Source of the DNA: an uncultured Arachnia sp.
Lineage (GTDB): Bacteria > Actinomycetota > Actinomycetes > Propionibacteriales > Propionibacteriaceae
Reading direction: 5' to 3'
DNA: 64,000 nt
Assembly (NCBI GenBank): GCA_934636715.1
Contig: CAKUBE010000010.1
Location: 1-64,000, forward strand
Shown: positions 1 through 7,175 of the stretch, in pieces
Layout of the letters: every line of letters starts with the position of its first letter
How positions within the stretch are numbered: the stretch's first letter is position 1
The notes under the pieces: model-generated
What the model was told of the DNA's origin: nothing
Seen by the model: the letters and a program-made list of their open reading frames with translations, nothing else
The model's database searches: none
Position numbers and translations under genes: made by a program

Positions 1-76
1 ACACTGCGATCTGGTGATGACGGGGCATCCCGCCCAGCACGTCCTCGCCGGAGGAAGCATTGATCAGTGCTTCCCT

Positions 77-194
77 ATGGTTTCGACACGAGTCACGATC
101 GACCTCGTCGATGTGCCTCGGCTCAACCAGCGGTCGTGAGTACCGCTGGTTGAGCCGCCGCGTGAGCGCTAGCGAGCCGGCGTGTCGAAACCAA
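77..194. repeat. Head-to-head pair of GGTTGAGCC/GTGTCGAAACC repeat units
   Basis: Two copies of a repeat family face each other. The left copy (77-134) reads on the minus strand and the right copy (142-194) on the plus strand. Each unit begins CCGCTGGTTGAGCC and ends GTGTCGAAACCA, with a GC-rich variable middle. The inner ends (GGCTCAACCAGCGGT and ACCGCTGGTTGAGCC) form a near-perfect inverted repeat centred near 138. Bases 1-76 hold no gene I can assign; a short plus-strand frame ends at about 63 and could be the tail of an upstream gene. Confidence 0.8.
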
Positions 195-223
195 TGAACC
201 GTGCTTACCGACTGAGAAGCGTC

Positions 224-613
224 TTACCGACCGAGAAGCGCAGCAGGCGCGAGCACGGACACCTCGGTGCAGCGCCATGCGGGACCCGACCGGTCGAGGC
301 GGAACACGCAGCTGACCCAGCGCGAGGACGTCATCAACCGAAGGCTCGCCTCGACGGCTCCCGACGACGGCATCTGGGTCCTCAGCCCCGCGGCCTTCGT
401 GTGGCGGAACGAGCCGGAGTCCGCGTAGTCGACCAGGGTGAGGAAGGCCCGCCCGCTGAGGTGCGGGCGCAACTGATGCAGCGGTCGACGCCCGGCCATG
501 GCCTCGACGAGCGCGGTGATGAGGACGACGGCCGGGGCCGGCGCGGCCCCGGCTGACCGAGGCGGTTCGGACGGCGTGGCGGAAACGGGATGCGGAAACA
601 GCGGTGCGAACAT
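224..613 (-). CDS. Rv3235-family (DUF6459-like) protein
   Basis: Small protein of about 129 aa from the ATG at 613. The conserved half reads ALVEAMAGRRPLHQLRPHLS, followed by a stretch with small-residue beta segments and a C-terminal WRC motif. This is the pattern of the Rv3235 family, which is often found near secA in actinobacteria; its function is unknown. The frame stays open upstream to 742, but that extension begins inside a repeat copy (first residues from GGTTGAGCC), so 613 is preferred although its Shine-Dalgarno site is weak. A 12-bp direct repeat lies just upstream (663-695). Confidence 0.65.
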   Translation of the reverse strand: MFAPLFPHPVSATPSEPPRSAGAAPAPAVVLITALVEAMAGRRPLHQLRPHLSGRAFLTLVDYADSGSFRHTKAAGLRTQMPSSGAVEASLRLMTSSRWVSCVFRLDRSGPAWRCTEVSVLAPAALLGR

Positions 614-662
614 GCTCGCCAGCCTGCTGACCGGAAGCAGGCAACGCCAGGGTTTGAGGACC

Positions 663-695
663 TCGGACAACACCTTCGGGGTTTCGGACAACACC
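663..695. repeat. 12-bp direct repeat, 21-bp period
   Basis: TCGGACAACACC occurs at 663-674 and 684-695, exactly 21 bp apart, about two helical turns. It lies 50-82 bp upstream of the start proposed for the minus-strand gene at 613. It could be a paired binding site on one DNA face. If the upstream extension of that gene is coding, it would instead encode a 7-residue repeat (VLSE...VLSE). Confidence 0.5.
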
Positions 696-723
696 CTGTG
701 AGTTTCCTGTGAACCCGCACCGT

Positions 724-800
724 GCTGGTTGAGCCGAGCCATCGCCGCTGGTTGAGCCGGGCCGCCGCGCGAAGCGCCGGGCCCGTGTCGAAACCAATGG
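724..800 (+). repeat. GGTTGAGCC/GTGTCGAAACC repeat, partial plus full copy
   Basis: A truncated end (GCTGGTTGAGCCGAGCC, 724-740) is followed by a complete unit (745-800) that starts CCGCTGGTTGAGCCGG and ends GTGTCGAAACCAATGG. The middle can fold: GGGCC near 758 pairs with GGCCC near 780. It sits 8 bp beyond the stop of the membrane-protein gene on the minus strand and could help end that transcript. Confidence 0.75.
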
Positions 801-807
801 AGTCTGG

Positions 808-2067
808 CTATCCGCCGAACATGAGCAGAAGCCCTGCGACGGTGAACACGACCATTGCGGCCAGGAGTGGGAGGTGGACCCTCGCGCCGGTTGGGGCGCT
901 GCGCAGCGCGATGTCATGGGTCACGAGAACGCCGAAGGCGTGGCCGGCGACGATGAGCACCACCTGCGCCACGGCGATGGCGGTGGGAAAAGCGAAGAGG
1001 CTGGTATCCGGGGCGGCTTCGATCATGCCGAAGAGGTTCGACCCGCGCCCGAACGGGTCGCTGAAGCGGAAGAGGGTGCGCTGGCCCTCGAGGTAGAGCA
1101 TCGTTCCGTAGTGTGCGAGGGCGTAGCCGACCACGAGCGGCACGAGGCCCGGGGCGAGTTCGTCCATCGACAGCCCGCGGTAGGCGAGGGTGCCCAGCCG
1201 GAAGAGGCCGAGCACCAGAGCCATGCAGCCGAGCAGCGCCGCGGTGGACAGCAGCGTCGCGCCGTTCTCGATCCCTTGGGTGCCGCGCACCCACCAGGAG
1301 GTGTTGGAGAGCGCGTCGAACAGCGTGCCGCCCAGGAGGACCGAAGCCAGGGCGGCCAGTCCTCGCGGGGCGCGCCACGAGGCGAGGTTTCGCAGGGGAC
1401 TGGTCCACATCAGCAGGCCGCGGGCTGATCGCGCCCACGGCGACAGGCGCGCGACGGTGGTGGCGAAGGCCTCGAACGGGTCCGCGCGGGCGATCCACGT
1501 CGGCGTGACGAGCGCGCCCACCAGGACCCAGGCCGCCCATGCGGCCGCGTACCAGCGCAGCACCGGCACGGTCGCCCCGCCGGGCTGCACCAGTTCCAGA
1601 AACAGGAAGACGGCCAGCGCCGCAGCCGCCGGTAGCAGCGATCCCGTCGGCTCCGCATGCGACGGGGTGGTTGCGCCCCGAAACCACAGCACCGTCCGCA
1701 GCGGATTGGTGCGGCGGTGCACCTGTCCCAGCAGCAGCGCGGCGGGGACGAGGCCCACCCACAGCCACACGTAGACGAATCCGATCGCGGGATTGTCGAT
1801 CCGGTCTACGCCGAACAAGAGGGCGACGGCGGCCAGTCCCCACACGGCCAGCCCCGCGGCGCGGAGTGCGAGGTTCGCCCACCGCGAGTCCACGAACCGG
1901 GTGAGCCGCGGCAGCTCCGTTCCCTTCTCCTCGCGGCAGCGCGGGGCGCGCCATGCGAACAGCGCCACCCAGAACGTGACCACCAGCACGGCCGCTCCCG
2001 CGGCGACGACCAACCCGAAGGGCAGGGGAAGGTCGTGCCGGGAGGCGATCCCGTGCAGCAGGATCAC
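808..2067 (-). CDS. Multi-pass membrane protein, FedB-like family
   Basis: A 419-aa integral membrane protein with about ten hydrophobic segments and an N-terminus HGIASRHDLPLPFGL. Proteins of this family in actinobacteria are sometimes named after FedB, a fenitrothion hydrolase; I recall this from annotation habit and do not claim that activity. It starts at GTG 2067, overlapping the stop of the upstream lipoprotein gene by 4 nt (GTGA), so the two are translationally coupled. A cupredoxin-like lipoprotein as partner suggests a membrane complex dealing with a metal or redox substrate outside the cell, but this is inference. Confidence 0.6.
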   Translation of the reverse strand: MILLHGIASRHDLPLPFGLVVAAGAAVLVVTFWVALFAWRAPRCREEKGTELPRLTRFVDSRWANLALRAAGLAVWGLAAVALLFGVDRIDNPAIGFVYVWLWVGLVPAALLLGQVHRRTNPLRTVLWFRGATTPSHAEPTGSLLPAAAALAVFLFLELVQPGGATVPVLRWYAAAWAAWVLVGALVTPTWIARADPFEAFATTVARLSPWARSARGLLMWTSPLRNLASWRAPRGLAALASVLLGGTLFDALSNTSWWVRGTQGIENGATLLSTAALLGCMALVLGLFRLGTLAYRGLSMDELAPGLVPLVVGYALAHYGTMLYLEGQRTLFRFSDPFGRGSNLFGMIEAAPDTSLFAFPTAIAVAQVVLIVAGHAFGVLVTHDIALRSAPTGARVHLPLLAAMVVFTVAGLLLMFGG

Positions 2068-2396
2068 GACACGACCAGGTTCAGCCAGACGGCCTCCGTG
2101 ACGTGCGACTCCAGCTCATAGGAGCCGGACATCGTCGCGGTGAACGTCAGGTCCGTGGGCACGCCGGCCGGGATCTCGACCTCCACGTCGTAGCCGTGGA
2201 GGTGCGCCTCGTCGTCGGTTGGGGTCGTGATGGTGATCGTCACCTCGGCCCCCAGCGGGATCTTCACCTCCGCGGCGGGGGCTGGGGGATCGGTCACCAC
2301 CAGCTGGATCGTCTGCGGCGCGGCGGGCGCGGGCGACCCGCACGCCGCCAGCGAGACGGCGAGGACGAGGAACAGGAGCGAAATCACGATCTTCAT
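2064..2396 (-). CDS. Cupredoxin-like lipoprotein
   Basis: A 110-aa protein with a lipoprotein signal: MKIVISLLFLVLAVSLAAC, lipobox LAAC with Cys19. The rest is a single small beta-rich domain containing HLHGYDVEVEIPAG and ending near SYELESHVTEAVWLNLVVS. The HLHGYD and ESH motifs resemble the metal-site loops of cupredoxins, but a Cys between the histidines is missing, so metal binding is uncertain. ATG 2396 is preferred over an upstream in-frame start because it opens directly onto the signal peptide. It overlaps the following membrane-protein gene by 4 nt. Confidence 0.7.
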   Translation of the reverse strand: MKIVISLLFLVLAVSLAACGSPAPAAPQTIQLVVTDPPAPAAEVKIPLGAEVTITITTPTDDEAHLHGYDVEVEIPAGVPTDLTFTATMSGSYELESHVTEAVWLNLVVS

Positions 2397-2422
2397 GGCA
2401 GGCTCGACACTACCGCGTGGCA

Positions 2423-2428
2423 TAGGCT
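2423..2428 (+). promoter_or_regulatory. -10-like hexamer, leaderless start for DUF6912 gene
   Basis: TAGGCT ends 6 nt before GTG 2435 and no Shine-Dalgarno site is present. Transcription is expected to begin at or next to the start codon. Confidence 0.5.
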
Positions 2429-2434
2429 GGCCCC

Positions 2435-2902
2435 GTGAAGCGTCAACTGGTGTTCCTGCCCATCGCCGCGTCCGAGATGGGCGTGCTGAGCGGTGAGATC
2501 GCCGTCGTCGACCGCGTGGCCTACACCGTCACGCCGCGGCTCCTCGACGAGTTGGGCTACGGCGAGAACGACTCCGAGGATGCCGAGTACGCGGCGCTCG
2601 TGCTCGCGTCGGTCGCCGCGCTGACCACCCATGGCGAGCGGCTCGTCGTCGTGGCCGAGGTGGACCCTGGCCTCGTTCGCCCCGGCGACGACGTCGACAA
2701 CGGCCAGATCGTCCTGGCGAGCTGCGCGGCGTCGGCGATCACCGCATGGTTCGCCGATGAACCGGGTACCGACGTGGCGGATGCGGCAGCCATCTCCAAA
2801 GGGCTGACCATCGACGAGGCGTGGGACCTGCCTCAGGTGCAGGCCTTGTTGCACGAGCACGACCTGTTGTGGAACGACGTCGTCGAATACCGCAGGGGAT
2901 AG
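2435..2902 (+). CDS. DUF6912 family protein
   Basis: A 155-aa soluble protein resembling the actinobacterial DUF6912 family, with N-terminal VFLPIAASEMGVL, a middle AALVLASVAAL helix and RLVVVAEVDPG, and a later segment AVHxx-free but rich in acidic residues. No catalytic motif is evident and no function is known. It starts at GTG 2435 directly after a -10-like hexamer, suggesting a leaderless mRNA. The Ku gene begins 10 nt after its stop and is probably co-transcribed. Confidence 0.6.
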   Translation: MKRQLVFLPIAASEMGVLSGEIAVVDRVAYTVTPRLLDELGYGENDSEDAEYAALVLASVAALTTHGERLVVVAEVDPGLVRPGDDVDNGQIVLASCAASAITAWFADEPGTDVADAAAISKGLTIDEAWDLPQVQALLHEHDLLWNDVVEYRRG

Positions 2903-2912
2903 GGGACAGAGC

Positions 2913-3722
2913 ATGCCAAGGGCGATCTGGAAGGGGGCCGTGTCGTTCGGCCTCGTGTCGATTCCCATCCGGCTCTTCGCCGCGACGGAGGAGAAGGACG
3001 TCTCGTTCCGCCAGGTGCACTCCACCGACGGCGGCCGCGTCCGCTATCAGCGCGTGTGCGAGAAGTGCGGAGAGGTCGTGGCCTTCGCGGACATCGCGAA
3101 GGGCTTCGAGGCCGCCGACGGGCGCATGGCCGTGCTCACCGACGAGGACTTCGCGCAACTGCCGCTCAGCACGCTGAAGGCGGTCGACGTCGTGCAGTTC
3201 GTCAACGAGGACGAGGTGGATCCCACCTTCCTCGACCGCTCGTACTTCCTCGAGGCGGAGGCTGCGGGTCAGAAACCGTACGTGCTGCTGAGGGAGGCGC
3301 TGGCCGCCGAGGGCAAGGTGGCCATCGTCAAGGTGGCGCTGCGCAGCCGCGAGGCGCTGGCGATGGTGCGCCCCAAGGACGACCTGCTCGTCATGCACAC
3401 CATGCGGTGGCCCGACGAACTGCGCGACGGCGAGTTCGCCGCCCCCAGCGCGGACATCGCGATCACGGACGCCGAGATGGCGATGGCGAAGCTGCTGATC
3501 GACCAACTGGTCGGGACCTTCGACCCTGCCGCGTACGCGGACACCTACCGCGAGGCGCTGATGGAGGTCGTGAACGCGAAGCTCGCCGGTGTCGAGATCC
3601 CGGAGAGCGAGGACACCTCCGCGCCGGTGGGCGACGTCGTCGACCTCATGGCGGCGCTCAAGGCGTCGGTGGAGGCGGCGCGGAAGCGGCGCGAGCAGGC
3701 GCAGCAGGCCAAGGCCGGCTAG
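2913..3722 (+). CDS. ku: Ku protein, NHEJ end-binding factor
   Basis: A 269-aa bacterial Ku. It forms a homodimeric ring that threads onto double-strand DNA ends and recruits LigD for non-homologous end joining. The family signature MPRAIWKGAVSFGLVSIPI opens the protein, followed by the beta-barrel core (VSFRQVH...RVRYQRVCEKCGEVV, FLDRSYFLEAE) and the DELRDGEF region. The C-terminus is a lysine/arginine-rich tail (AARKRREQAQQAKAG), the part that in other Kus aids DNA binding and LigD recruitment. It follows the DUF6912 gene by 10 nt. No full LigD is adjacent; a LigD-like polymerase lies about 10 kb away (13839-14774). Confidence 0.95.
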   Translation: MPRAIWKGAVSFGLVSIPIRLFAATEEKDVSFRQVHSTDGGRVRYQRVCEKCGEVVAFADIAKGFEAADGRMAVLTDEDFAQLPLSTLKAVDVVQFVNEDEVDPTFLDRSYFLEAEAAGQKPYVLLREALAAEGKVAIVKVALRSREALAMVRPKDDLLVMHTMRWPDELRDGEFAAPSADIAITDAEMAMAKLLIDQLVGTFDPAAYADTYREALMEVVNAKLAGVEIPESEDTSAPVGDVVDLMAALKASVEAARKRREQAQQAKAG

Positions 3723-3726
3723 CGGG

Positions 3727-4197
3727 CTATCGCGAAAGCCAGTCGGCGGCGCGGCGCTCCAGACCGTCGAAGGCGTCGTGGATGAAGGGCTCGAGCTGGG
3801 TCTCGACCTTCTTGCCCACCAAGGGGATCCGCACCTTCAGGGTGCCCGTGTAGTGCGCCCGTGTGCCTTCGGTGACCGGCGACAGCAGGGCGTTGGCCTG
3901 CACCTCCACCGGCATGCCGGGGACGTCGACGTCGACGGTGCCGCGGATCGCGCCGTCGGAGCCAGGCGCCTGGAAGCGGAAGGTCTGTGTGAGCTGCACG
4001 GCCTGCCCGACGAACTTCGTCAGGTGGGAGGGGACGGGCAGCTTCATGCCGAGCACGGTGGCGTCGTCGCGCAGCTCGACGGAATGGGAGACGGCGCCGG
4101 CGTGGGTGGCGACGTCGGTGAGGAATGCCTCGGTGCGGAGGAGGTCGACGACGCGGGTGGGTTCGGCGGCGTAGGTGTGGGTGTAGTCAAGCTGCAT
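3727..4197 (-). CDS. DUF2505 family protein
   Basis: A 156-aa protein with the START/SRPBCC-like pattern of DUF2505: N-terminal MQLDYTHTYAAEPTRVVDLL, then VSHSVELRDD, alternating beta strands (RGTVDVDVPGMPVEV) and a C-terminal amphipathic helix (LEPFIHDAFDGLERRAADWL). Members are thought to bind small hydrophobic ligands, but no ligand can be read from the sequence. ATG 4197 lies 7 nt after a TACTCT hexamer on the minus strand, so the mRNA may be leaderless. It is divergent from the PHP gene, with 60 bp between the starts. Confidence 0.75.
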   Translation of the reverse strand: MQLDYTHTYAAEPTRVVDLLRTEAFLTDVATHAGAVSHSVELRDDATVLGMKLPVPSHLTKFVGQAVQLTQTFRFQAPGSDGAIRGTVDVDVPGMPVEVQANALLSPVTEGTRAHYTGTLKVRIPLVGKKVETQLEPFIHDAFDGLERRAADWLSR

Positions 4198-4204
4198 GCG
4201 CTGA

Positions 4205-4210
4205 AGAGTA
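4205..4210 (-). promoter_or_regulatory. -10-like hexamer, leaderless start for DUF2505 gene
   Basis: TACTCT on the minus strand ends 7 nt before ATG 4197, with no Shine-Dalgarno site between. Confidence 0.45.
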
Positions 4211-4245
4211 GTCGTCCCCGGCCTCCGCGCAAGCATCCTTCCGCC

Positions 4246-4251
4246 TAGGAT
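4246..4251 (+). promoter_or_regulatory. -10-like hexamer, leaderless start for PHP gene
   Basis: TAGGAT ends 6 nt before ATG 4258. This spacing favours ATG 4258 over the in-frame GTG at 4252. Confidence 0.5.
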
Positions 4252-4257
4252 GTGGCC

Positions 4258-5109
4258 ATGAAGATCGACCTTCACACCCATTCCAGCGTTTCGGACGGCA
4301 CGGATACTCCCACTGGTCTGGTGATGAAGGCGATGCAGGCCGGGCTCGACGTGATCGCGCTCACCGACCACGACACGTTCGACGGCGTGGCGGAGGCCCA
4401 GGAGGCGGGCAAGCGCATCGGTGTGCGGGTCGTCGCGGGGATCGAGATGTCCGCGGAGCACGGCGGCCGTTCGGTGCATCTCCTCGGCTATGGCTGCGAC
4501 CCGTTCGACCGCACCCTCCTCGACGAGCTGACCCGCATCCGGGTGGATCGCAGCGCGCGCATCCCGGAGATGGTCGAGCGGCTGACCGCGCTGGGCCTCG
4601 AGTTGACCCTCGACGACGTGCAGGCCGCGGCGAAGGGGGCACCCGCCGTCGGGCGCCCGCACGTGGCCGACGCGCTCGTGGCGCGGGGCCACATCGAGCA
4701 CCGGGATGAGGCCTTCGCCCATTGGATCGCCGACGACGGCCCCGCCTACGTGAAGCGCTACGCCTGCCCGCTGGAGCGCGCCATCGACCTCATACACGGC
4801 GCCGGTGGCGTCGCCGTCATCGCGCACCCCTGGGCGCGCGGCGGCCGCGAGTCGCTGTCGGCGCCCTACATCGAGCGGCTCGTCCACGAGCATGGGCTGG
4901 AGGGCATCGAGGTCGACCACCCGGACCACGACGAAGACACCCGCTCGCTCCTGTTCGAGATGGGGGCCCGCCTGGGCCTCGTCCGGACCGGCTCCAGCGA
5001 CTACCACGGGTTGGGGAAGAGGAACCACCCATTGGGCGCGAACCTGACCCGCCCATCGGCCTTCCGTGACCTGATGTCGCGGATCAAGCGCCGCGGCGGC
5101 GTCGCCTGA
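4258..5109 (+). CDS. PHP-domain phosphoesterase, RNase AM/YciV type
   Basis: A 283-aa PHP-family metallophosphoesterase. Metal-ligand motifs appear in order: LHTHSSVSDG near residue 5, LTDHDTFDG near 38, GIEMSAEH near 63, AHPWARGG near 187 and SSDYHG near 252. The short stand-alone PHP layout matches the YciV/RNase AM group, which hydrolyses 3',5'-nucleotide bisphosphates and trims 5' ends of short RNAs, so that role is likely. The beta-galactosidase gene follows 31 bp later, but a small inverted repeat covers its stop codon. Confidence 0.85.
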   Translation: MKIDLHTHSSVSDGTDTPTGLVMKAMQAGLDVIALTDHDTFDGVAEAQEAGKRIGVRVVAGIEMSAEHGGRSVHLLGYGCDPFDRTLLDELTRIRVDRSARIPEMVERLTALGLELTLDDVQAAAKGAPAVGRPHVADALVARGHIEHRDEAFAHWIADDGPAYVKRYACPLERAIDLIHGAGGVAVIAHPWARGGRESLSAPYIERLVHEHGLEGIEVDHPDHDEDTRSLLFEMGARLGLVRTGSSDYHGLGKRNHPLGANLTRPSAFRDLMSRIKRRGGVA

Positions 5110-5120
5110 TCTGGGATCAG
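5106..5120. other. Short inverted repeat before the GH42 gene
   Basis: CTGATC-TGG-GATCAG forms a perfect 6-bp hairpin that includes the stop codon of the PHP gene and lies 20 bp before the GH42 start. It could be a weak attenuator or an operator half; there is no following T-run. Confidence 0.3.
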
Positions 5121-5140
5121 AGAACGTAGACAGGAGAGAC

Positions 5141-7171
5141 ATGGGTAACGCCTATCGGGGACTCGGAGTCGCCTACTACCCGGAGCACTGGGACCGGACG
5201 CTCTGGGAGGACGACGTCGCCCGCATGCTCGAGCACGGCCTCGACACGCTGCGCATCGCCGAGTTCGCTTGGGGGCTGCTGGAGCCCCACGACGGCACGT
5301 TCGAGATCGGCTACTTCGACGACTTCCTATCCATCTGCGAGCGGCTCCGGATGAAGGTGATCTTCTGCACCCCGACGGCGACCCCGCCGGTCTGGATGCA
5401 GCACGACCACCCCGGCATCCTCAACCGCGACCGCGAGGGCCACGCCTTCGACGGCCCGCGCCGCAACTACAGCTACAACTCGCCGCAGTACCGCGCCTTC
5501 TCGGAGCGCATCGTCGAGAGGCTCGCCGAGCGCTACGGGGCGCACCCGGCGATCGTCGGCTGGCAGATCGACAACGAGCTCAACTGCGAGGTCGCCGAGT
5601 TCTTCGCCGACGGCGACCACGACGCGTTCCGCGCCTACCTGAAGGAGAGGTTCGGCACGCTCGACGCGCTGAACGAGGCGCTCGGCACCACCTTCTGGAG
5701 CCGCAGGTACAGCGACTGGGCGCAGGTGCGGCTGGCCGGGAAGGGGCTCTACGGTTCCGTCAACCCGCACCTCGAGCTGGAGGAGCGCCGCTTCTTCTCG
5801 CGCAGCGCCGTCGGGTTCACGAGGATGCAGACCGACATCCTCCGTCGTCACCTCGCCGACGGCGTGTGGATCACCACCAACGGCCTCTTCCCCAACCTCG
5901 ACTACGACGCCCTGATCGCCGACGGCGGTCTCGACTTCATCACCTTCGACTCGTACCCGAACTTCGCGCACGACGTGAACCATCGCCCCGCCGACGGCGA
6001 CCTCCTCGACCGCAAGTGGAGCTGGAACCTCGCTTGGACCCGCTCGATCTCCCCGACCTTCGGGATCATGGAGCAGCAGGCGGGCGCCCACGGCTGGACC
6101 AACAGGATGGAGGCGCCGATGCCGAAGCCCGGGCAGCTGCGCCTCTGGAGCCTGCAGTCCGTGGCGCACGGCGCCGACATGGTGAGCTACTTCCGCTGGC
6201 GGACCAGCCCCATGGGCCTGGAGATCTACTGGCACGGCCTGAACGACTACGCCAACACGCCGAACCGGCGCCTCGCGGAGCTGAAGGGCTTCGCTCGGGA
6301 GTGGGGCGCGCTCGCCGCCGTCAAGCACGCTGTCTACGAGGCGCGGGTCGCCGTGCTCAAGGACTATGACAACGAGTACGACGCGTCGCTCGACGACTGG
6401 CACGGCCGGGTCGCGCGGGCGAGCGACGACGCCTGGTTTCGCGCGACGCAGGCCTCGCACACGCCCTGCGACTTCGTGTACCTGGGCGCCGCGACGCCCG
6501 AGCGGCTGGCCGGGTACGACCTGCTGGTCTACCCGCACGCCGCGATCATGACGCCGGGGGTCTCGGACCTGCTGCGCGGCTACGTGGAGGGCGGCGGCAC
6601 GCTCGTGTTCGGCGCCCGCACGGGGTACAAGGACGAGAGCGGGCGGTGCCCGATGCGTCCGATGCCGGGCCTCGTCGGCGAGTGGGCCGGGGTCACCGTC
6701 GACGACTACACGTTGGTCGGCCGCGACACCGCGGACATGACCGTCGACTGGGACGGCACCGAACTTCCGGCGCCGGTGTTCAACGAGGTACTCCGCTCGG
6801 CCGACGGCGGGGTCGAGGTGCTCGCGCGGTTCACGCAGGACTACTACGCGGGCGTGCCCGCACTGACCCGCCGACGGGTGGGTGCAGGCGTCGTCTACTA
6901 CGTGGGCTCCTGCTTCAGTGAGGAGCTGGCGGACCATCTGCTGGAGGTCTGCGGCGTGCGCAGCCCACTCGCGGAGGTCGTCGACGCGCCGGCATCGGTG
7001 GAACTCGCGGTCCGAGGCGGCGAAGGCGGCCGCTACCTGTTCCTGCTGAATTACCCCGCTCAGGAGGCCCGCGTCGAACTCAAGCGCCCGGTCGTCGACC
7101 TGTTCACGGGCGAGACCGCGTCCGGCGAGATCGTACTCCCGCCTTACGGGGTCCTGGTCGCGAGGCTGTGA
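5141..7171 (+). CDS. GH42 beta-galactosidase
   Basis: A 676-aa glycoside hydrolase of family 42, which releases terminal beta-linked galactose from small oligosaccharides. The TIM-barrel N-terminal domain begins GVAYYPEHWDRTLWEDD. The acid/base glutamate is Glu146 in WQIDNE and the nucleophile is Glu311 in FGIMEQQAGAHGW. A trimerisation domain (LVYPHAAIMTPGV...GGGTLVFGARTGY) and a small C-terminal beta domain (LFLLNYPAQEARVEL) follow. No signal peptide is present, so it is cytoplasmic and acts on imported sugars. A good Shine-Dalgarno site (AGGAG) precedes ATG 5141. No sugar transporter or LacI-type regulator is next to it. Confidence 0.92.
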   Translation: MGNAYRGLGVAYYPEHWDRTLWEDDVARMLEHGLDTLRIAEFAWGLLEPHDGTFEIGYFDDFLSICERLRMKVIFCTPTATPPVWMQHDHPGILNRDREGHAFDGPRRNYSYNSPQYRAFSERIVERLAERYGAHPAIVGWQIDNELNCEVAEFFADGDHDAFRAYLKERFGTLDALNEALGTTFWSRRYSDWAQVRLAGKGLYGSVNPHLELEERRFFSRSAVGFTRMQTDILRRHLADGVWITTNGLFPNLDYDALIADGGLDFITFDSYPNFAHDVNHRPADGDLLDRKWSWNLAWTRSISPTFGIMEQQAGAHGWTNRMEAPMPKPGQLRLWSLQSVAHGADMVSYFRWRTSPMGLEIYWHGLNDYANTPNRRLAELKGFAREWGALAAVKHAVYEARVAVLKDYDNEYDASLDDWHGRVARASDDAWFRATQASHTPCDFVYLGAATPERLAGYDLLVYPHAAIMTPGVSDLLRGYVEGGGTLVFGARTGYKDESGRCPMRPMPGLVGEWAGVTVDDYTLVGRDTADMTVDWDGTELPAPVFNEVLRSADGGVEVLARFTQDYYAGVPALTRRRVGAGVVYYVGSCFSEELADHLLEVCGVRSPLAEVVDAPASVELAVRGGEGGRYLFLLNYPAQEARVELKRPVVDLFTGETASGEIVLPPYGVLVARL

Positions 7172-7175
7172 TCGT

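Noticed and set aside
1..76. C-terminal end of a gene at the left edge
   Set aside because: Only about 20 codons are available before a stop at about 63; basic composition gives no family assignment.
5327..6937. A 536-codon open frame antisense to the GH42 gene
   Set aside because: No recognisable domain; composition typical of an out-of-frame high-GC shadow.
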